From Mycolicibacterium komossense (GTDB lineage Bacteria; Actinomycetota; Actinomycetes; Mycobacteriales; Mycobacteriaceae): a stretch of DNA of 64,000 nucleotides. Both the position numbers and the translations under genes were made by a program. The stretch covers positions 156,524-220,523 of the forward strand of contig NZ_JACKTY010000020.1 of assembly GCF_025822605.1 (NCBI RefSeq). The letters run 5' to 3'. Positions 18,155-29,573 of this stretch are shown here, in pieces (position 1 is the first letter of the stretch; every line of letters begins with the position of its first letter). The notes beneath the pieces are model-generated. The model saw only the letters and a list, made by a program, of their open reading frames with translations. It ran no database searches and was not told the DNA's origin.

Positions 18155-18912
18155 GCATTCTCGACAGCTTCCGACTCGACGACAAGGTCGTCATCGTCAC
18201 CGGTGCCTCATCGGGACTCGGTGTCACGTTCGCCCAAGCCTTCGCCGAGGCCGGCGCCGATCTGGTGCTGGGAGCACGGCGCGCGGACCGGATGGCCGAG
18301 ACCGCGGCGCTCGTCGAAGCGGCAGGCCGCCGGGTCCATCCGGTGGCCACCGACGTAGCCGATCCCGACCAGTGCCGACGGTTGGTCGACGCCGCCGTCG
18401 AGACCTTCGGCCGCGTCGACATCCTGATCAACAACGCCGGCGTCGGGACCGCTGTGCCCGCCACCCGGGAGACGCCGGAGCAGTTCCGGTCCGTGGTCGA
18501 CGTGAACCTGAACGGGTCCTACTGGATGGCGCAGGCTTGTGGCCGGGTGATGCAACCCGGCAGTGCGATCGTGAATATCGCCAGCGTGCTCGGCATCACC
18601 ACAGCCGGTTTACCGCAGGCCGCGTACAGCGCAAGCAAAGCGGCGATCATCGGGTTGACGCGCGACCTCGCCCAGCAATGGGGATCGCGCAAGGGAATCA
18701 GGGTGAATGCGCTGGCGCCGGGGTTCTTTCTCTCTGAGATGACCGACGAATACCAGCCCGGTTACCTGGAAAGCCAGGCTCCTCGGTTGGTACTCGGGCG
18801 ACTGGGCGATGCCCGCGAACTCGCTGCTAGTGCAGTGTGGCTGGCGTCGTCGGCCGGTGGGTATGTCACCGGTCAGACCATCGTCGTCGACGGTGGTCTG
18901 ACGATCACTTAA
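18151..18912 (+). CDS. short-chain dehydrogenase/reductase
   Basis: 253 residues. NAD(P) motif TGASSGLG, NNAGVG, catalytic Ser/Tyr/Lys in the NIASVLGI region and AAYSASKAA, and C-terminal GQTIVVDGGL. Third gene of the overlapping operon. A plausible role is oxidation/reduction of a 3- or 4-hydroxyacyl intermediate next to the phosphotransferase and dehydrogenase. Confidence 0.93.
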   Translation: MSILDSFRLDDKVVIVTGASSGLGVTFAQAFAEAGADLVLGARRADRMAETAALVEAAGRRVHPVATDVADPDQCRRLVDAAVETFGRVDILINNAGVGTAVPATRETPEQFRSVVDVNLNGSYWMAQACGRVMQPGSAIVNIASVLGITTAGLPQAAYSASKAAIIGLTRDLAQQWGSRKGIRVNALAPGFFLSEMTDEYQPGYLESQAPRLVLGRLGDARELAASAVWLASSAGGYVTGQTIVVDGGLTIT

Positions 18913-18913
18913 C

Positions 18914-19183
18914 TCAGCCAGCGGCGCGGAGACCGCAGTTGCGCTGGTTCATCCGGATCGGATCCTGGACCGCGGCAGAGACCAGGATGTACTCAAGCTG
19001 TCCGACGGAAAGCCCCGAAGCTTCGCTGAGATCGGCGAGGGAATGTCCGGCGGCCAGGCTGGCTTCGATCTGATGCTCGATCTTGAAGCTCACATCCTTG
19101 GCGGCTTCCAACGCTGCTAGGTAGCTATCGCCGAGCTCGTGCAGGAGATCGGTGTCGGTGGACCGGTGCATGAGATCGGTCAT
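18914..19183 (-). CDS. small helical protein with HTH-like segment
   Basis: 89 residues preceded by an ideal AAGGAG box, so it is very probably translated. The middle, SLADLSEASGLSVGQLEYIL, reads like a helix-turn-helix. The N-terminal part is an amphipathic helix (LLHELGDSYLAALEAAKDV). No family recognised. It converges on the SDR gene with one base between stops. The 266 bases upstream hold no gene that I can support. Confidence 0.6.
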   Translation of the reverse strand: MTDLMHRSTDTDLLHELGDSYLAALEAAKDVSFKIEHQIEASLAAGHSLADLSEASGLSVGQLEYILVSAAVQDPIRMNQRNCGLRAAG

Positions 19184-19449
19184 CACTGCTCCTTCATTTT
19201 CAAAACCCGAGCGAGATGAATGGAGCAGCGAGCCGCTGTCACGCGTCACCATTACCGGGTCTGGGTACCTAGTTTTCGGCATTTCTAATCACCTTGTGCC
19301 CGGAAATTTACGGCTGCTGTATATGGAGAACCTGAGAAGATGCCGTCAATTACGCTTCACTTTCTAAGCGCAGGTCACGAGGGTTCTCACGATGGGTTCT
19401 ACCGTGGCGCTCCCGGCGAGATCACAGCTGGGCCTCGAAGCCTGCGCAG

Positions 19450-19974
19450 CTAGCCCGCAGCGTTGGCGAGTAAAGGAGGGCAATTGCCCTGCCCATCGGC
19501 GGCCAGTTCGAAGTGCCACAGCTCATTGGCGTAGATCTGACAGAGCCCGAACCGGGTGCCGTTGGCGATCAGCCAACGGTCGGCATCCTGGCCACCGATA
19601 TCGACGGCCTCACCGATGACGTGCTTGGACATCGCCGGGGTCTGCACGTACTGCCGAGCGGCGGCAAAGCTGCCGTAGGTCTGCACGGCGTCGTCGAGCA
19701 GTTGTTGCTGGAACTCCGGCGAACGCCACCCGGAGGTGATGGTCATGGTGATCCCGTCCGCGGCAGCCGCGGTGGCGGCGTTCTGGATGGCGGCCAACAG
19801 GGCCGGGTCGAGGCGGCCAACCGCTGGGTCCTGCACGTCGAACGGCGTCAATGCGTCACCGTTGGGCAGGGAACCGTCGCCGGGGTCGGCCCGGGCGGCC
19901 GGCGCCGCAACACCGAACGTGACAGCCGTAGCCGCCACCGCCAGGAGACCCGCAACCAATTTCACGGTCACCAA
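19450..19974 (-). CDS. exported M15 (VanY-type) D,D-carboxypeptidase-like protein
   Basis: 174 residues: signal peptide ending near APAARADP, then a LAS/M15 metallopeptidase core with zinc motif SKHVIGEAVDIG (HxxxxxxD) and the second part ANELWHFE (ExxWH-type). It should cleave the D-Ala end of peptidoglycan stem peptides outside the membrane. It lies one base downstream of the SRPBCC gene, probably cotranscribed. Confidence 0.85.
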   Translation of the reverse strand: MVTVKLVAGLLAVAATAVTFGVAAPAARADPGDGSLPNGDALTPFDVQDPAVGRLDPALLAAIQNAATAAAADGITMTITSGWRSPEFQQQLLDDAVQTYGSFAAARQYVQTPAMSKHVIGEAVDIGGQDADRWLIANGTRFGLCQIYANELWHFELAADGQGNCPPLLANAAG

Positions 19975-19975
19975 C

Positions 19976-20377
19976 CTAGACCTGCTTGCTGGCGAGGTCC
20001 TCGATGCGCCGCAGCGCCAGAGCGCACACCGTCAGATAGATCGGCGCCCAGATCGGCATGCCGAAGGCGACCCGGCACCCACCGTCTGTCGGCGCCACAG
20101 TGTGCCGGGTACCTGCCAGTCCGGCGATCTTCCACGCCCACTGCCGTTGGTCTTCGAACTCGGTGATCTCGAACGGCAGCGGTATCCCGACCGCAGTCCA
20201 CACCGTGCCGCACGACCCCAGCCGCAGCGGCCCGGAGCCGGCGAGCTCGGCCCGCTGGACCGAGGGGCCCCACCGCGGCCACGCTTCGAGATCGGTCAGC
20301 ACGTGCCACGCTGCCTCAGCCGGGACGGCCATCGTCCGCTCGACCGTCAACAGGTGTTGCCGCAGCGCCAGCCTCAT
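19976..20377 (-). CDS. SRPBCC (START-like) domain protein
   Basis: 133 residues beginning HLLTVERTMAVPAEAAWHVLTDLEAWPRWGPSV, the standard first strand and helix of polyketide-cyclase/Bet v 1-type lipid-binding folds. The C-terminus has a hydrophobic helix (IWAPIYLTVCALALRRIEDL). Ligand unknown. Confidence 0.75.
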   Translation of the reverse strand: MRLALRQHLLTVERTMAVPAEAAWHVLTDLEAWPRWGPSVQRAELAGSGPLRLGSCGTVWTAVGIPLPFEITEFEDQRQWAWKIAGLAGTRHTVAPTDGGCRVAFGMPIWAPIYLTVCALALRRIEDLASKQV

Positions 20378-20408
20378 GGCTTAGCGCTATGCCCCGGCCG
20401 GCGACGGA

Positions 20409-22202
20409 TCAAACCAGGACGGCGGCCTGTCGCGGCAGATCGAACTGCTGGGTGGTCGACGTGCTCGGCGGGATGACGCCGGCACCGGTCAGCCGGCCGA
20501 CCACCTCCGCAAGGGCCTGGGTGATGGCGACCAGCGTGTTGCCGATGAACTGCACCGGGATGAGCACGATGCCTGCGAGAGCGCTCACCACGGGGATGCC
20601 CTGGTCGGCAACGGCCTGCAGTTGATCAGTCACGGCGACCACCGCGCCATTGATGTAGTACGGGATCGCCCCGAAGATCGTCCGCACTGACAGCGCCACG
20701 TCCGTCGGGATGTCGGGGTAGCCGTTCATCTGAATGATGTCGTTGAGCGCCTGATGCAGATTGACGGGGTTGACCTGGCTCTGGCCGAGCGAGGTCAGGG
20801 ACACCCCGTCGGCGTCGGCGGTCGGGGTGCTGCCGAACAGCGTGACGATCGTGGGAGTGACGTCGACGATCCGGTACTTGGTGTTGATCTGTCCGGCGTC
20901 GAAGTCCGAGCCTCTGGCGATGACGAATGTCGACGTCTCGTCCGGGGACTGGAAGCCGTGCCCGAAGCCCTGCTGCGGCTGGTGGCCGTGGTCGGTGACG
21001 ACGATGACCGTCCATTCCTCACCGGTGGCGAGTTCGCGCGCCTTCACCGCGGCCATGATGTCGCCGATATTGGTGTCGGTGCGCTCGATGGCAGCTGCAT
21101 ACTGTGGTGACGCTCCGCCGTACATGTGGCCGTTCTCGTCGACCTGGACCAGGTAGGTGAACATGAAGTTCGGCACGTTTTCGTAGCCGACACCGCCCTG
21201 CAGCGACTTGATGGTCTCCGCGGTGACCGCCGCGTCGGTCTGCGACCAGTCGGTATCGCCGGAGATCTGCGGGATGTAGACGATCTGGTCGGCGGGAAGC
21301 GAACCGGCGCCGGCGATATCGGTGATGACGTTCCAGTCGGCGATGGCTTTGGTCTCGATGTCGGGGTTGAACCCTTCGAGCTGGTTGAAGACCGTGGGCC
21401 AGGAGTTGTAGGTACCCGGGGTGAAGATGTTGTTGACGACGCCGCTCTTGGTGTCCCACACCCCCGTCAGGATCGACGTCCACGACGGGTTCGAGATGGT
21501 GGTGTGCCCGACGATGCTCGCCGCGGCGGTGGTGCCGTCGCCCATCAGCGCGAAGAAGTTCTGATTCGCGGGGTCGGCCAGGATCCGGCTCAGGTTCGTG
21601 CCGTCCACACCGATCAGCAGCACATGCTGTTTGGTTGGGTCGACGACTCGAGTGGCGGCGATCACGGCTGCCTGCACGCTGCGGTTACGGGCACTCCAGC
21701 TGGCCGACGAACTGACGCCGATCGACGTCGTCGGCGCGGCGGGCACTACCGGCAGCGGCGCCGGGGCCGGGGTGACCGGCGCCGGGGTGACCAGATCGAA
21801 GGTCGCTTTGATGGTGGCCGACGCAGAGGTGGTCGCCACGGATTTGAGTACGGGCTGCGCTGTGTCGGTGCCTCCCACTATCGACGGCGCTACCGTCGCC
21901 TCTGCCGCGCCGGCCCGGCGGGGTGTCGACCGGATGGTCTTGGTGGTGACCGTGGTGTCGCTCACGGCTGCTGCGGCGGGCTGTCCCGTTGTCCGAGGGG
22001 CTGTTTCACCCACGGCCTTGGCACCGCGCGTGACCTTCGGAGCCGAGCTCGCAGCGCTGGCGGCTCCGTCGGCCGAGCTGCGCGAGCCCGAGCCGCCGTC
22101 GGAGGGGGCGGCGGAGGCCTCCGCAGTGGCGAGCGCCGCGCCCGCACCAGCCATCACCCCGGCGACCGCAACTCCCAGACAAACCTGCTTAACCGTAGTC
22201 AC
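20409..22202 (-). CDS. exported alkaline-phosphatase-superfamily phosphodiesterase
   Basis: About 597 residues. The start is the GTG giving VTTVKQVCLGVAVAGVMAG, a signal peptide, with GGAG nine bases upstream. A longer frame would overlap the AsnC gene and is rejected. An Ala/Pro/Ser-rich stretch of 150 residues precedes the catalytic domain with LLIGVDGTN (metal), HTTISNPSWTSILTGVW (Thr/Ser nucleophile region) and VTDHGHQPQQGFGHG (metal ligands), as in nucleotide pyrophosphatase/phosphodiesterases. A hydrophobic C-terminal helix may hold it at the envelope. Substrate unknown. Confidence 0.85.
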   Translation of the reverse strand: MTTVKQVCLGVAVAGVMAGAGAALATAEASAAPSDGGSGSRSSADGAASAASSAPKVTRGAKAVGETAPRTTGQPAAAAVSDTTVTTKTIRSTPRRAGAAEATVAPSIVGGTDTAQPVLKSVATTSASATIKATFDLVTPAPVTPAPAPLPVVPAAPTTSIGVSSSASWSARNRSVQAAVIAATRVVDPTKQHVLLIGVDGTNLSRILADPANQNFFALMGDGTTAAASIVGHTTISNPSWTSILTGVWDTKSGVVNNIFTPGTYNSWPTVFNQLEGFNPDIETKAIADWNVITDIAGAGSLPADQIVYIPQISGDTDWSQTDAAVTAETIKSLQGGVGYENVPNFMFTYLVQVDENGHMYGGASPQYAAAIERTDTNIGDIMAAVKARELATGEEWTVIVVTDHGHQPQQGFGHGFQSPDETSTFVIARGSDFDAGQINTKYRIVDVTPTIVTLFGSTPTADADGVSLTSLGQSQVNPVNLHQALNDIIQMNGYPDIPTDVALSVRTIFGAIPYYINGAVVAVTDQLQAVADQGIPVVSALAGIVLIPVQFIGNTLVAITQALAEVVGRLTGAGVIPPSTSTTQQFDLPRQAAVLV

Positions 22203-22356
22203 TCGACGATCTCCATTCGCACCCCGGAATTGACGGTGCTGCAGACGGTACAAGTCAGGAGACAACGACGGATGGATTTCTGTGTACTTGATGTGCGGTT
22301 CCTCGCCAACAGATGGGAACGCATCAGATGTCTGCCTCACATCGGCTGCCGCAGCA

Positions 22357-23349
22357 TCAACTCCGCCGGACGCTGACGAGTCGCCCGCCGGTGACCAGCG
22401 AGCCTGCCTGCTTGAGTCGCTGCGTGCGGATGCTGATGTCATAGCCCTGCACTCGGTCGATGGCCGCGAGTTGCCGGGTCAGGTAGCTGTACAGGTGCTC
22501 GACGTCACGGCAGATGGCGATGGCCATGAGGTTGTTGCGGCCGCTGATCGCGGACACCGAGGCGATCTCGGGGTGCGCTGCGATCTGTTCTGCCACCTCG
22601 GCGAGATGACTCGGTGCCGTCGTCAGCCACAGCATCGCGTTTACCCCGAACCCGAGTCGGTCGGGCAGCACGTCGACGTCGTAGGTGAGCGTCGCCGATG
22701 CCTCCAGTGCGGCCAGGCGCCGCTTCACCCGCGCCGATGACCAACCGATGTGCTCGGCGAGCCGGGCGTGTGGTGCCCGGCCGTCCTCCGCAAGCGCCTC
22801 GATGAGCGGGAGATCCTCCTCCCTGGGCGCCACGGGCCCGCTCGGCGGCGCCGAAGCCGGTGGGGGCACCAGCTGTCGCGCCTCCTCGGCGGTGAGGGTG
22901 TGTCCGTAGGCGGTCCATGCAGCGCCGGTCGCGTCCCCGAACTCGTGCAACACCAGATCGATATCCAAGGACAGCACCGCCGAGGTGCGCGGCAGACGCT
23001 GCAACAGCCCATCGGCACTGTCCCCCAACGGCGCTCGAATGACGCATACCAGTTCGGTCCAGCCTGACAGCACATTCGCATGCGTCACTTCCCGGCGCCG
23101 GACCAATGCCTCGGACAACCGGGGCAGGTCGTCGGGTTTGGCGTGCACGCGCACCACCCACTGGGCTTCGCCGAATATCTGCGGGTTCACCACGCCGATC
23201 ACGCGCACCGCACCGTCGTGCCGCAGCTTGCGGTAGCGGCGGGCCACGGTCTGCTCGGGTGCACCGATCACCTCACCGATCCGCCGGAAAGACACCCGCG
23301 GTGACAGCTGCAGCGCGTGCAGAATCTTGCCGTCCAGCGGAGCAATCAT
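22357..23349 (-). CDS. two-lobed Lrp/AsnC family regulator
   Basis: 330 residues with two AsnC-type units: HTH 1 at about 5-50 (LDGKILHALQLSPRVSFRRI) and HTH 2 near 175-225 (DLPLIEALAEDGRAPHARLA), each followed by a RAM-like ligand/oligomer part. Such double proteins are common in mycobacteria. It is divergent from an LLM oxidoreductase with 208 bases between, so that gene and itself are likely targets. Confidence 0.9.
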   Translation of the reverse strand: MIAPLDGKILHALQLSPRVSFRRIGEVIGAPEQTVARRYRKLRHDGAVRVIGVVNPQIFGEAQWVVRVHAKPDDLPRLSEALVRRREVTHANVLSGWTELVCVIRAPLGDSADGLLQRLPRTSAVLSLDIDLVLHEFGDATGAAWTAYGHTLTAEEARQLVPPPASAPPSGPVAPREEDLPLIEALAEDGRAPHARLAEHIGWSSARVKRRLAALEASATLTYDVDVLPDRLGFGVNAMLWLTTAPSHLAEVAEQIAAHPEIASVSAISGRNNLMAIAICRDVEHLYSYLTRQLAAIDRVQGYDISIRTQRLKQAGSLVTGGRLVSVRRS

Positions 23350-23557
23350 GACGGAATACTACGAGTCAGCCGTCGCAGGTGTTGATATCTGCCGCCATGA
23401 CGCCAGACACTGGCCATAACTGTGGTCCGACGCCGACTCTGGAGTCATGCGTATGACCGACAACCGACGCCGCCCGCACCCTTCGGTACGCCGCCCGTAA
23501 CGGTGACCACGCCGCACAGTTCGCCGCCGTAAACCACCACCTGCAAGGAGAAACACC

Positions 23558-24415
23558 ATGAAGATCGGCATCGGACTGCCCAACCACTGCGCCGGCGTTC
23601 CCGGCCCCCTGATGGTCAAGTGGGCCCGTCGGGCTGAAGAACGCGGCTTCGAGTCGGTGACCACCATCGACCGGCTCATCTACCCCAGCATGGATTCGAT
23701 CGTCGCGCTGGCGTTGGCGGCAGGCGCGACCACCGACCTCACGCTGGTCACCAATGTCCTTCTGGCGCCGATGTATCCGCCGGTTCTGCTGGCCAAGCAG
23801 TTGGCAAGCCTGGCGGACGCGGCAGGGCCCCGGCTGTCCATCGGCATCGGAGTCGGTTCCCGCGAGGACGACTACACCGCAGTGGGCGTCGACTACCGAA
23901 AGCGCGGTCGACTGCTCGACGAACAGGTGCCGGTCATGCGGCAAGCGTGGCGAGGTGAGGCCGTCAGTGGCAACAGCCCGATATCCCCTGCGCCCGTTGA
24001 TATTCCGCTGCTCTTCGGCGGGCGATCAGATGCCACTGTGCGCCGCGCCACCACAGTCGGCGACGGCTGGGTGGCCGGTGCGCTACGCGAGTACCCATGG
24101 CAGTCGGAATTCGCCGATCGTGTCCGGGCCGGCTGGCACGCCGCCGGCCGGCCTGGACACCCGCAGATCCACGCGTCGGTCAACTTCGCCCTGGGGAATG
24201 ACGCTGTGATCCAGGGCGGACGTGATCACCTGTCTCGTTACTACGGATTCAAACCCGCCTATGCACAGCTCAATATCGACGACCTGATCGCAACCCCTGA
24301 CGACGCCCGAGCCACCGTGTGCGCCTACCGCGATCTCGGGTTCGACCGACTGTTGTTCCACCCCACGGTGGCTTCACTCGACCAGCTCGACCGTCTCGCC
24401 GACGCCCTCCTGTGA
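23558..24415 (+). CDS. LLM-class flavin/F420-dependent oxidoreductase
   Basis: 285 residues of the luciferase-like TIM barrel: MKIGIGLPNHCAG start, strand VTTIDRL, GIGVGSREDDYTAVG and LLFGGRSDATVRRATTVGDGW, which form the flavin or F420 pocket. Preceded by AAGGAG. No substrate can be assigned; regulation by the divergent AsnC protein is an inference from layout. Confidence 0.9.
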   Translation: MKIGIGLPNHCAGVPGPLMVKWARRAEERGFESVTTIDRLIYPSMDSIVALALAAGATTDLTLVTNVLLAPMYPPVLLAKQLASLADAAGPRLSIGIGVGSREDDYTAVGVDYRKRGRLLDEQVPVMRQAWRGEAVSGNSPISPAPVDIPLLFGGRSDATVRRATTVGDGWVAGALREYPWQSEFADRVRAGWHAAGRPGHPQIHASVNFALGNDAVIQGGRDHLSRYYGFKPAYAQLNIDDLIATPDDARATVCAYRDLGFDRLLFHPTVASLDQLDRLADALL

Positions 24416-24422
24416 ACGGTTC

Positions 24423-24680
24423 CTAGCAGGGGTCCCCGGGTGGCGTGTAGTAGGGCACGCCTTCTGCTGTGTAGCAAGGTATCTCGCCTGGAACATACGG
24501 ATAATCCTGCGACACGATGGCCGCCGCCGCGGCGTCGCCGGCGACGTTGGTGCAGCCGCCGGCCGAGACATGGCGTCCGCCCGCGGAGGCACAGACGTCA
24601 GCCTGCGCCACCGGCGTGACTGCTACCGACCCGAGGACCATCCCCGAGGCCATCACCAACACTGCTGCCAGTTTCTTCAT
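24423..24680 (-). CDS. small secreted protein
   Basis: 85 residues: signal peptide MKKLAAVLVMASGMVLGS with cleavage near AQA, then a short mature part with four cysteines and a C-terminal YTPPGDPC. Start set at MKK because the upstream extension precedes the signal peptide. Function unknown. Confidence 0.62.
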   Translation of the reverse strand: MKKLAAVLVMASGMVLGSVAVTPVAQADVCASAGGRHVSAGGCTNVAGDAAAAAIVSQDYPYVPGEIPCYTAEGVPYYTPPGDPC

Positions 24681-24737
24681 GTCAAACCCTTCGCCGATCG
24701 CCAGAAGCACCACGCGGACCGCGGTGCCGAGAGTTGT

Positions 24738-26279
24738 TCAGTTCTTGAGAGCGCCGTCTTGGAGCAGTGCCAGCGCCTTCTCGACGCTCAGCGTTCCCGA
24801 GGCTTGGCTGGGTGGATATTGGACGAACGTGGCGAGGAACTCTCCGACGATGTTCACCGCAGGCACCATCGCCCAGAGTTTCTCGCCCCACCAGCGGCCG
24901 TACAGCATGCTCTCGGTCTGGTAGCGCTCCCACGGGTCCTGGCGGAGGTTGGTCACCACCGGGACGTTGGTGGTGTCCTCCTTGCCGGTGAACAGATTGC
25001 CGACGATCGTCTTGAAATTCAGTTTCCAGGCGTTGTAGCGCACCGCCATCAAATCGGCGTTATCGCTGAAGTAGAAGAACTCTCGGCGCGGCCCCTCTGC
25101 CACCTCGCCGGTGAAGTATGGCGTGAAATCGTAACCGTCGAGGTGAACCGTGAAGGTCTTCTCGGCTGCGTCGTACCCGGTCAGCAGCTTCGCTTTGACG
25201 TCCGGCTCACCGGCTGCGGCCACCAGGGTGGGTACCCAGTCCTCATGGGCCATGATCTCGTTGACGACGGTTCCGGGCTTGATGACACCGGGCCATTTGG
25301 CCACCATCGGTACGCGGAAACCGCCTTCGTAGGTACTGCCCTTCTCGCCTCGGAACGGGTGGTTGCCGCCGTCGGGCCAGCTGAACACCTCGGCGCCGTT
25401 GTCGCTGGTGAACAACACGATGGTGTCGTCGGCGATTCCGAGTTCGTCGAGCTGGTCGAGGATCTGACCGACCTCCCAGTCCAGCTCCATCATCGCGTCG
25501 GCGTAGAGCCCAAAGCCACTCTTGCCCTGCCATTGTGGATCGAGATGTGTCCAGACATGGCATCGAGTGGAGTTGTGCCAGAGGAAGAACGGGCTGCCGG
25601 CCGCCACGGATCGATCGATGAAGTCGAGCGATCGGCGCACCAGCTCGGGATCGACATCCTCCATGCTGACGGTCGCCGCGTCGTCCATCCCCGGATGCGG
25701 GGGCAGGGGTCCGCCATCGACGATGGTCTGCTTACCCACCCGGCCCCAGCGGGGATGTTCTGTCGGATCGTCGACGTCGCTCGCTTTGGTGTCGACGATG
25801 TTGCGCGGACCGAAGCGGTCGTGAAACCCGTCGACCTTGGGGTACTCGGTGTCGTAGGGCTCCTCCATCGCATTGAGGTGATAGAGGATGCCGTAGAACT
25901 CGTCGAACCCGTGGACAGTGGGCAGGTACTCGTTGCGGTCGCCGAGATGGTTCTTCCCGATCTGCGCCGACACGTATCCGAGCGGCTTGAGCAGCTCGGC
26001 GAGGGTGGGATCCGAGTCCTGCAGGCCCTGTTTGGCGGCAGGCATGCCGACCTTCAAAAGACCTGTCCGAAAAGGTGTTTGGCCCGTGATGAACGCCGCC
26101 CGACCGGCTGTGCAGGACTGCTGGCCGTAATAGTCGGTGAACAGTGCGCCCTCGCCGGCAATCCTGTCGATGTTCGGCGTGGAGCCCCCCATCATCCCGC
26201 GGTGGTAGGCGCTGAGATTCCACATACCGACGTCGTCGGCCATGATCATGACGATGTTGGGTTTCCGCTGTCCAGACAC
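24738..26279 (-). CDS. type I arylsulfatase
   Basis: 513 residues of the sulfatase/alkaline phosphatase fold. N-terminal metal site NIVMIMADDVGMWN; formylglycine motif CTAGRAAFITG, with the cysteine at residue 56 to be converted by a formylglycine-generating enzyme (CTAGR replaces the common C-x-P-S-R); LFTSDNGAE supplies further metal ligands. No signal peptide. It hydrolyses sulfate esters and may serve sulfur scavenging. The family is frequent in environmental mycobacteria. Confidence 0.92.
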   Translation of the reverse strand: MSGQRKPNIVMIMADDVGMWNLSAYHRGMMGGSTPNIDRIAGEGALFTDYYGQQSCTAGRAAFITGQTPFRTGLLKVGMPAAKQGLQDSDPTLAELLKPLGYVSAQIGKNHLGDRNEYLPTVHGFDEFYGILYHLNAMEEPYDTEYPKVDGFHDRFGPRNIVDTKASDVDDPTEHPRWGRVGKQTIVDGGPLPPHPGMDDAATVSMEDVDPELVRRSLDFIDRSVAAGSPFFLWHNSTRCHVWTHLDPQWQGKSGFGLYADAMMELDWEVGQILDQLDELGIADDTIVLFTSDNGAEVFSWPDGGNHPFRGEKGSTYEGGFRVPMVAKWPGVIKPGTVVNEIMAHEDWVPTLVAAAGEPDVKAKLLTGYDAAEKTFTVHLDGYDFTPYFTGEVAEGPRREFFYFSDNADLMAVRYNAWKLNFKTIVGNLFTGKEDTTNVPVVTNLRQDPWERYQTESMLYGRWWGEKLWAMVPAVNIVGEFLATFVQYPPSQASGTLSVEKALALLQDGALKN

Positions 26280-26372
26280 TGGCGCACCGCTCTCGTCGTG
26301 ACCCGACCGAGTCGGGCCTCAAGGGCGAACGCTACCGCCGAACGGGGCGAGCGGACGGCTGTTGCGGCGCAT

Positions 26373-27293
26373 TCACAGCTTCATAGCGGGTGCAGTTCCG
26401 ATGAAGTCGAGGGCAACGGTGATAGCCGGGCGATGCCGGAGAATGCGGTAGTGCGCCAACCGTCCCAGCCCGCGGGTGGTCACCAACCGTGCCTCCGGCC
26501 AGACCTCGGCGATGCGCTCGCTTGCCCGATATGGGCTGTCCGGATCGTCCGGATCGTGCACCAGAAGCAGCGGCGGATGGGAGATCCTGCCGGCCACTGC
26601 GGCGATGTCAGTATCGTCGAGAGGGATGCCGAGCCGCCGGTCGAGGCGGCGGTGCAGGCCGGTTCGGATTCGCGGGCCGAAGCCGTGCCGCATCGCGAAA
26701 GTGTTGAGGTACAAGGAAAAGTCACCCATGGGTGCGAGGAACACCATGCGCTCGACGGGCATGCCCTCTGCCACCGCAAGGGCGGCGGCCTTGGCACCGA
26801 GGGAGTGGCCGATGATCGCCCGGGCCGGGCCGTGGGTCTGCACGAAAGCTTTTACCGCCCGGGCACATTCGACGATCGTGGTTCGTCCTGGCGCGAGTTG
26901 GCCTGGGCCGGAGTCGTTGTGACTCGGCAGGTCGAACGCGATGACGCGATGGCCCGCAGCGACAAGCGGTTTGATGAAGACACCGAGGTGCGCCTGGCAG
27001 CCACCCCAGCCGTGCACCAGGTATACCGGCGGCCCCTCACCCCAGGAGGCGCCCACCACGCGATGGCCATCCCAGAACGCCTCGACGGCTGATCCCGCCG
27101 GGACCCCGGGCGGCATCTTCAAGCTGGCGTCCATGACGGGCGGTGTGCACCACAGTTCGACCGCGACCTTGGCTCCCACCGCGGGTGCGAAGCGCTCGAG
27201 GAAGCCGAACATCCGCCGCACATTCCGTTCGACGGGCGCCTCGATACCCGAACCTTCGAGGACGGGGTCGGTCTCGGCGATGCCAGCCATCAA
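26373..27293 (-). CDS. alpha/beta hydrolase
   Basis: 306 residues. HGWGGCQAHLG oxyanion loop, nucleophile IIGHSLGAKA (GxSxG), acid VHDPDDPDSPY, and base in GLGRLAHYRILRH. The N-terminal 60 residues form a family-specific lead. Esterase or related activity; substrate unknown. Same orientation as the sulfatase downstream, with 93 bases between. Confidence 0.85.
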   Translation of the reverse strand: MMAGIAETDPVLEGSGIEAPVERNVRRMFGFLERFAPAVGAKVAVELWCTPPVMDASLKMPPGVPAGSAVEAFWDGHRVVGASWGEGPPVYLVHGWGGCQAHLGVFIKPLVAAGHRVIAFDLPSHNDSGPGQLAPGRTTIVECARAVKAFVQTHGPARAIIGHSLGAKAAALAVAEGMPVERMVFLAPMGDFSLYLNTFAMRHGFGPRIRTGLHRRLDRRLGIPLDDTDIAAVAGRISHPPLLLVHDPDDPDSPYRASERIAEVWPEARLVTTRGLGRLAHYRILRHRPAITVALDFIGTAPAMKL

Positions 27294-27388
27294 CCCAGCC
27301 TCGACACAGCCTGGTGCCTTGTCAAACGAAGTTCGTGAATCGCGCCATCACGTGGCGACGGTACGTCCACACTCGGTGGACCCTTGCG

Positions 27389-29129
<1,741 letters not shown>

Positions 29130-29573
29130 TGCCAGCCCTCCTTGGGAGCGTTATTGGCACGCAAGTGGCCAAATATCTACGCTCGAGGAGTTTCTATTAG
29201 ATGTTCATTTGTTAAATCTGGATATCGCAATTCAATTCCCAGACTATTCATCGGAAATCAACAGTTCACTCATTGTGATTCTTATGCGATTTAGCAGAGT
29301 ACGGACAGAACATACATAGCAACTTCACGGCCGGCTGACGGAGAAGCCGCTGACAACCCACCGGCGCCCTGACGCTTCCGTACTCTCGAATACCGTTGAA
29401 ACACAGCATATTCGGTGTCACAACATCGCTACCCGCGCCGCCCTGGCGCCGTATCCGACAAGGCGGTTACCGGATGCCACGGTTTCCGCCGTTTGGTTAT
29501 TGAAATGATTTGTCGAACGGATCAGAATTCGAAGGTTCGACTAATGTAACAGCCTGCGAACGCAGGGGCCCTC
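29130..29573. other. AT-rich intergenic region, promoters of amt and the Rv1733c-type gene
   Basis: 444 bases without a supported gene. The half near amt is clearly more AT-rich than the surroundings, as expected for a regulated promoter. Inverted half-sites GTCGAAC and GTTCGAC (29512-29518, 29535-29541) lie 32 bases before the rightward gene. I see no complete GlnR box or DosR box. Confidence 0.5.

Noticed and set aside
24570..27092. An 840-codon open frame on the plus strand
   Set aside because: It runs antisense to the sulfatase and alpha/beta hydrolase genes, both with full catalytic motifs; its composition is that of a high-GC shadow frame.
29130..29300. GlnR box upstream of amt
   Set aside because: Single GAAAC- and TTAAC-like pieces exist but not at the required spacing of the consensus.
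29512..29541. GTCGAAC ... GTTCGAC as an SOS/LexA box
   Set aside because: The half-sites are 16 bases apart; LexA boxes need four.
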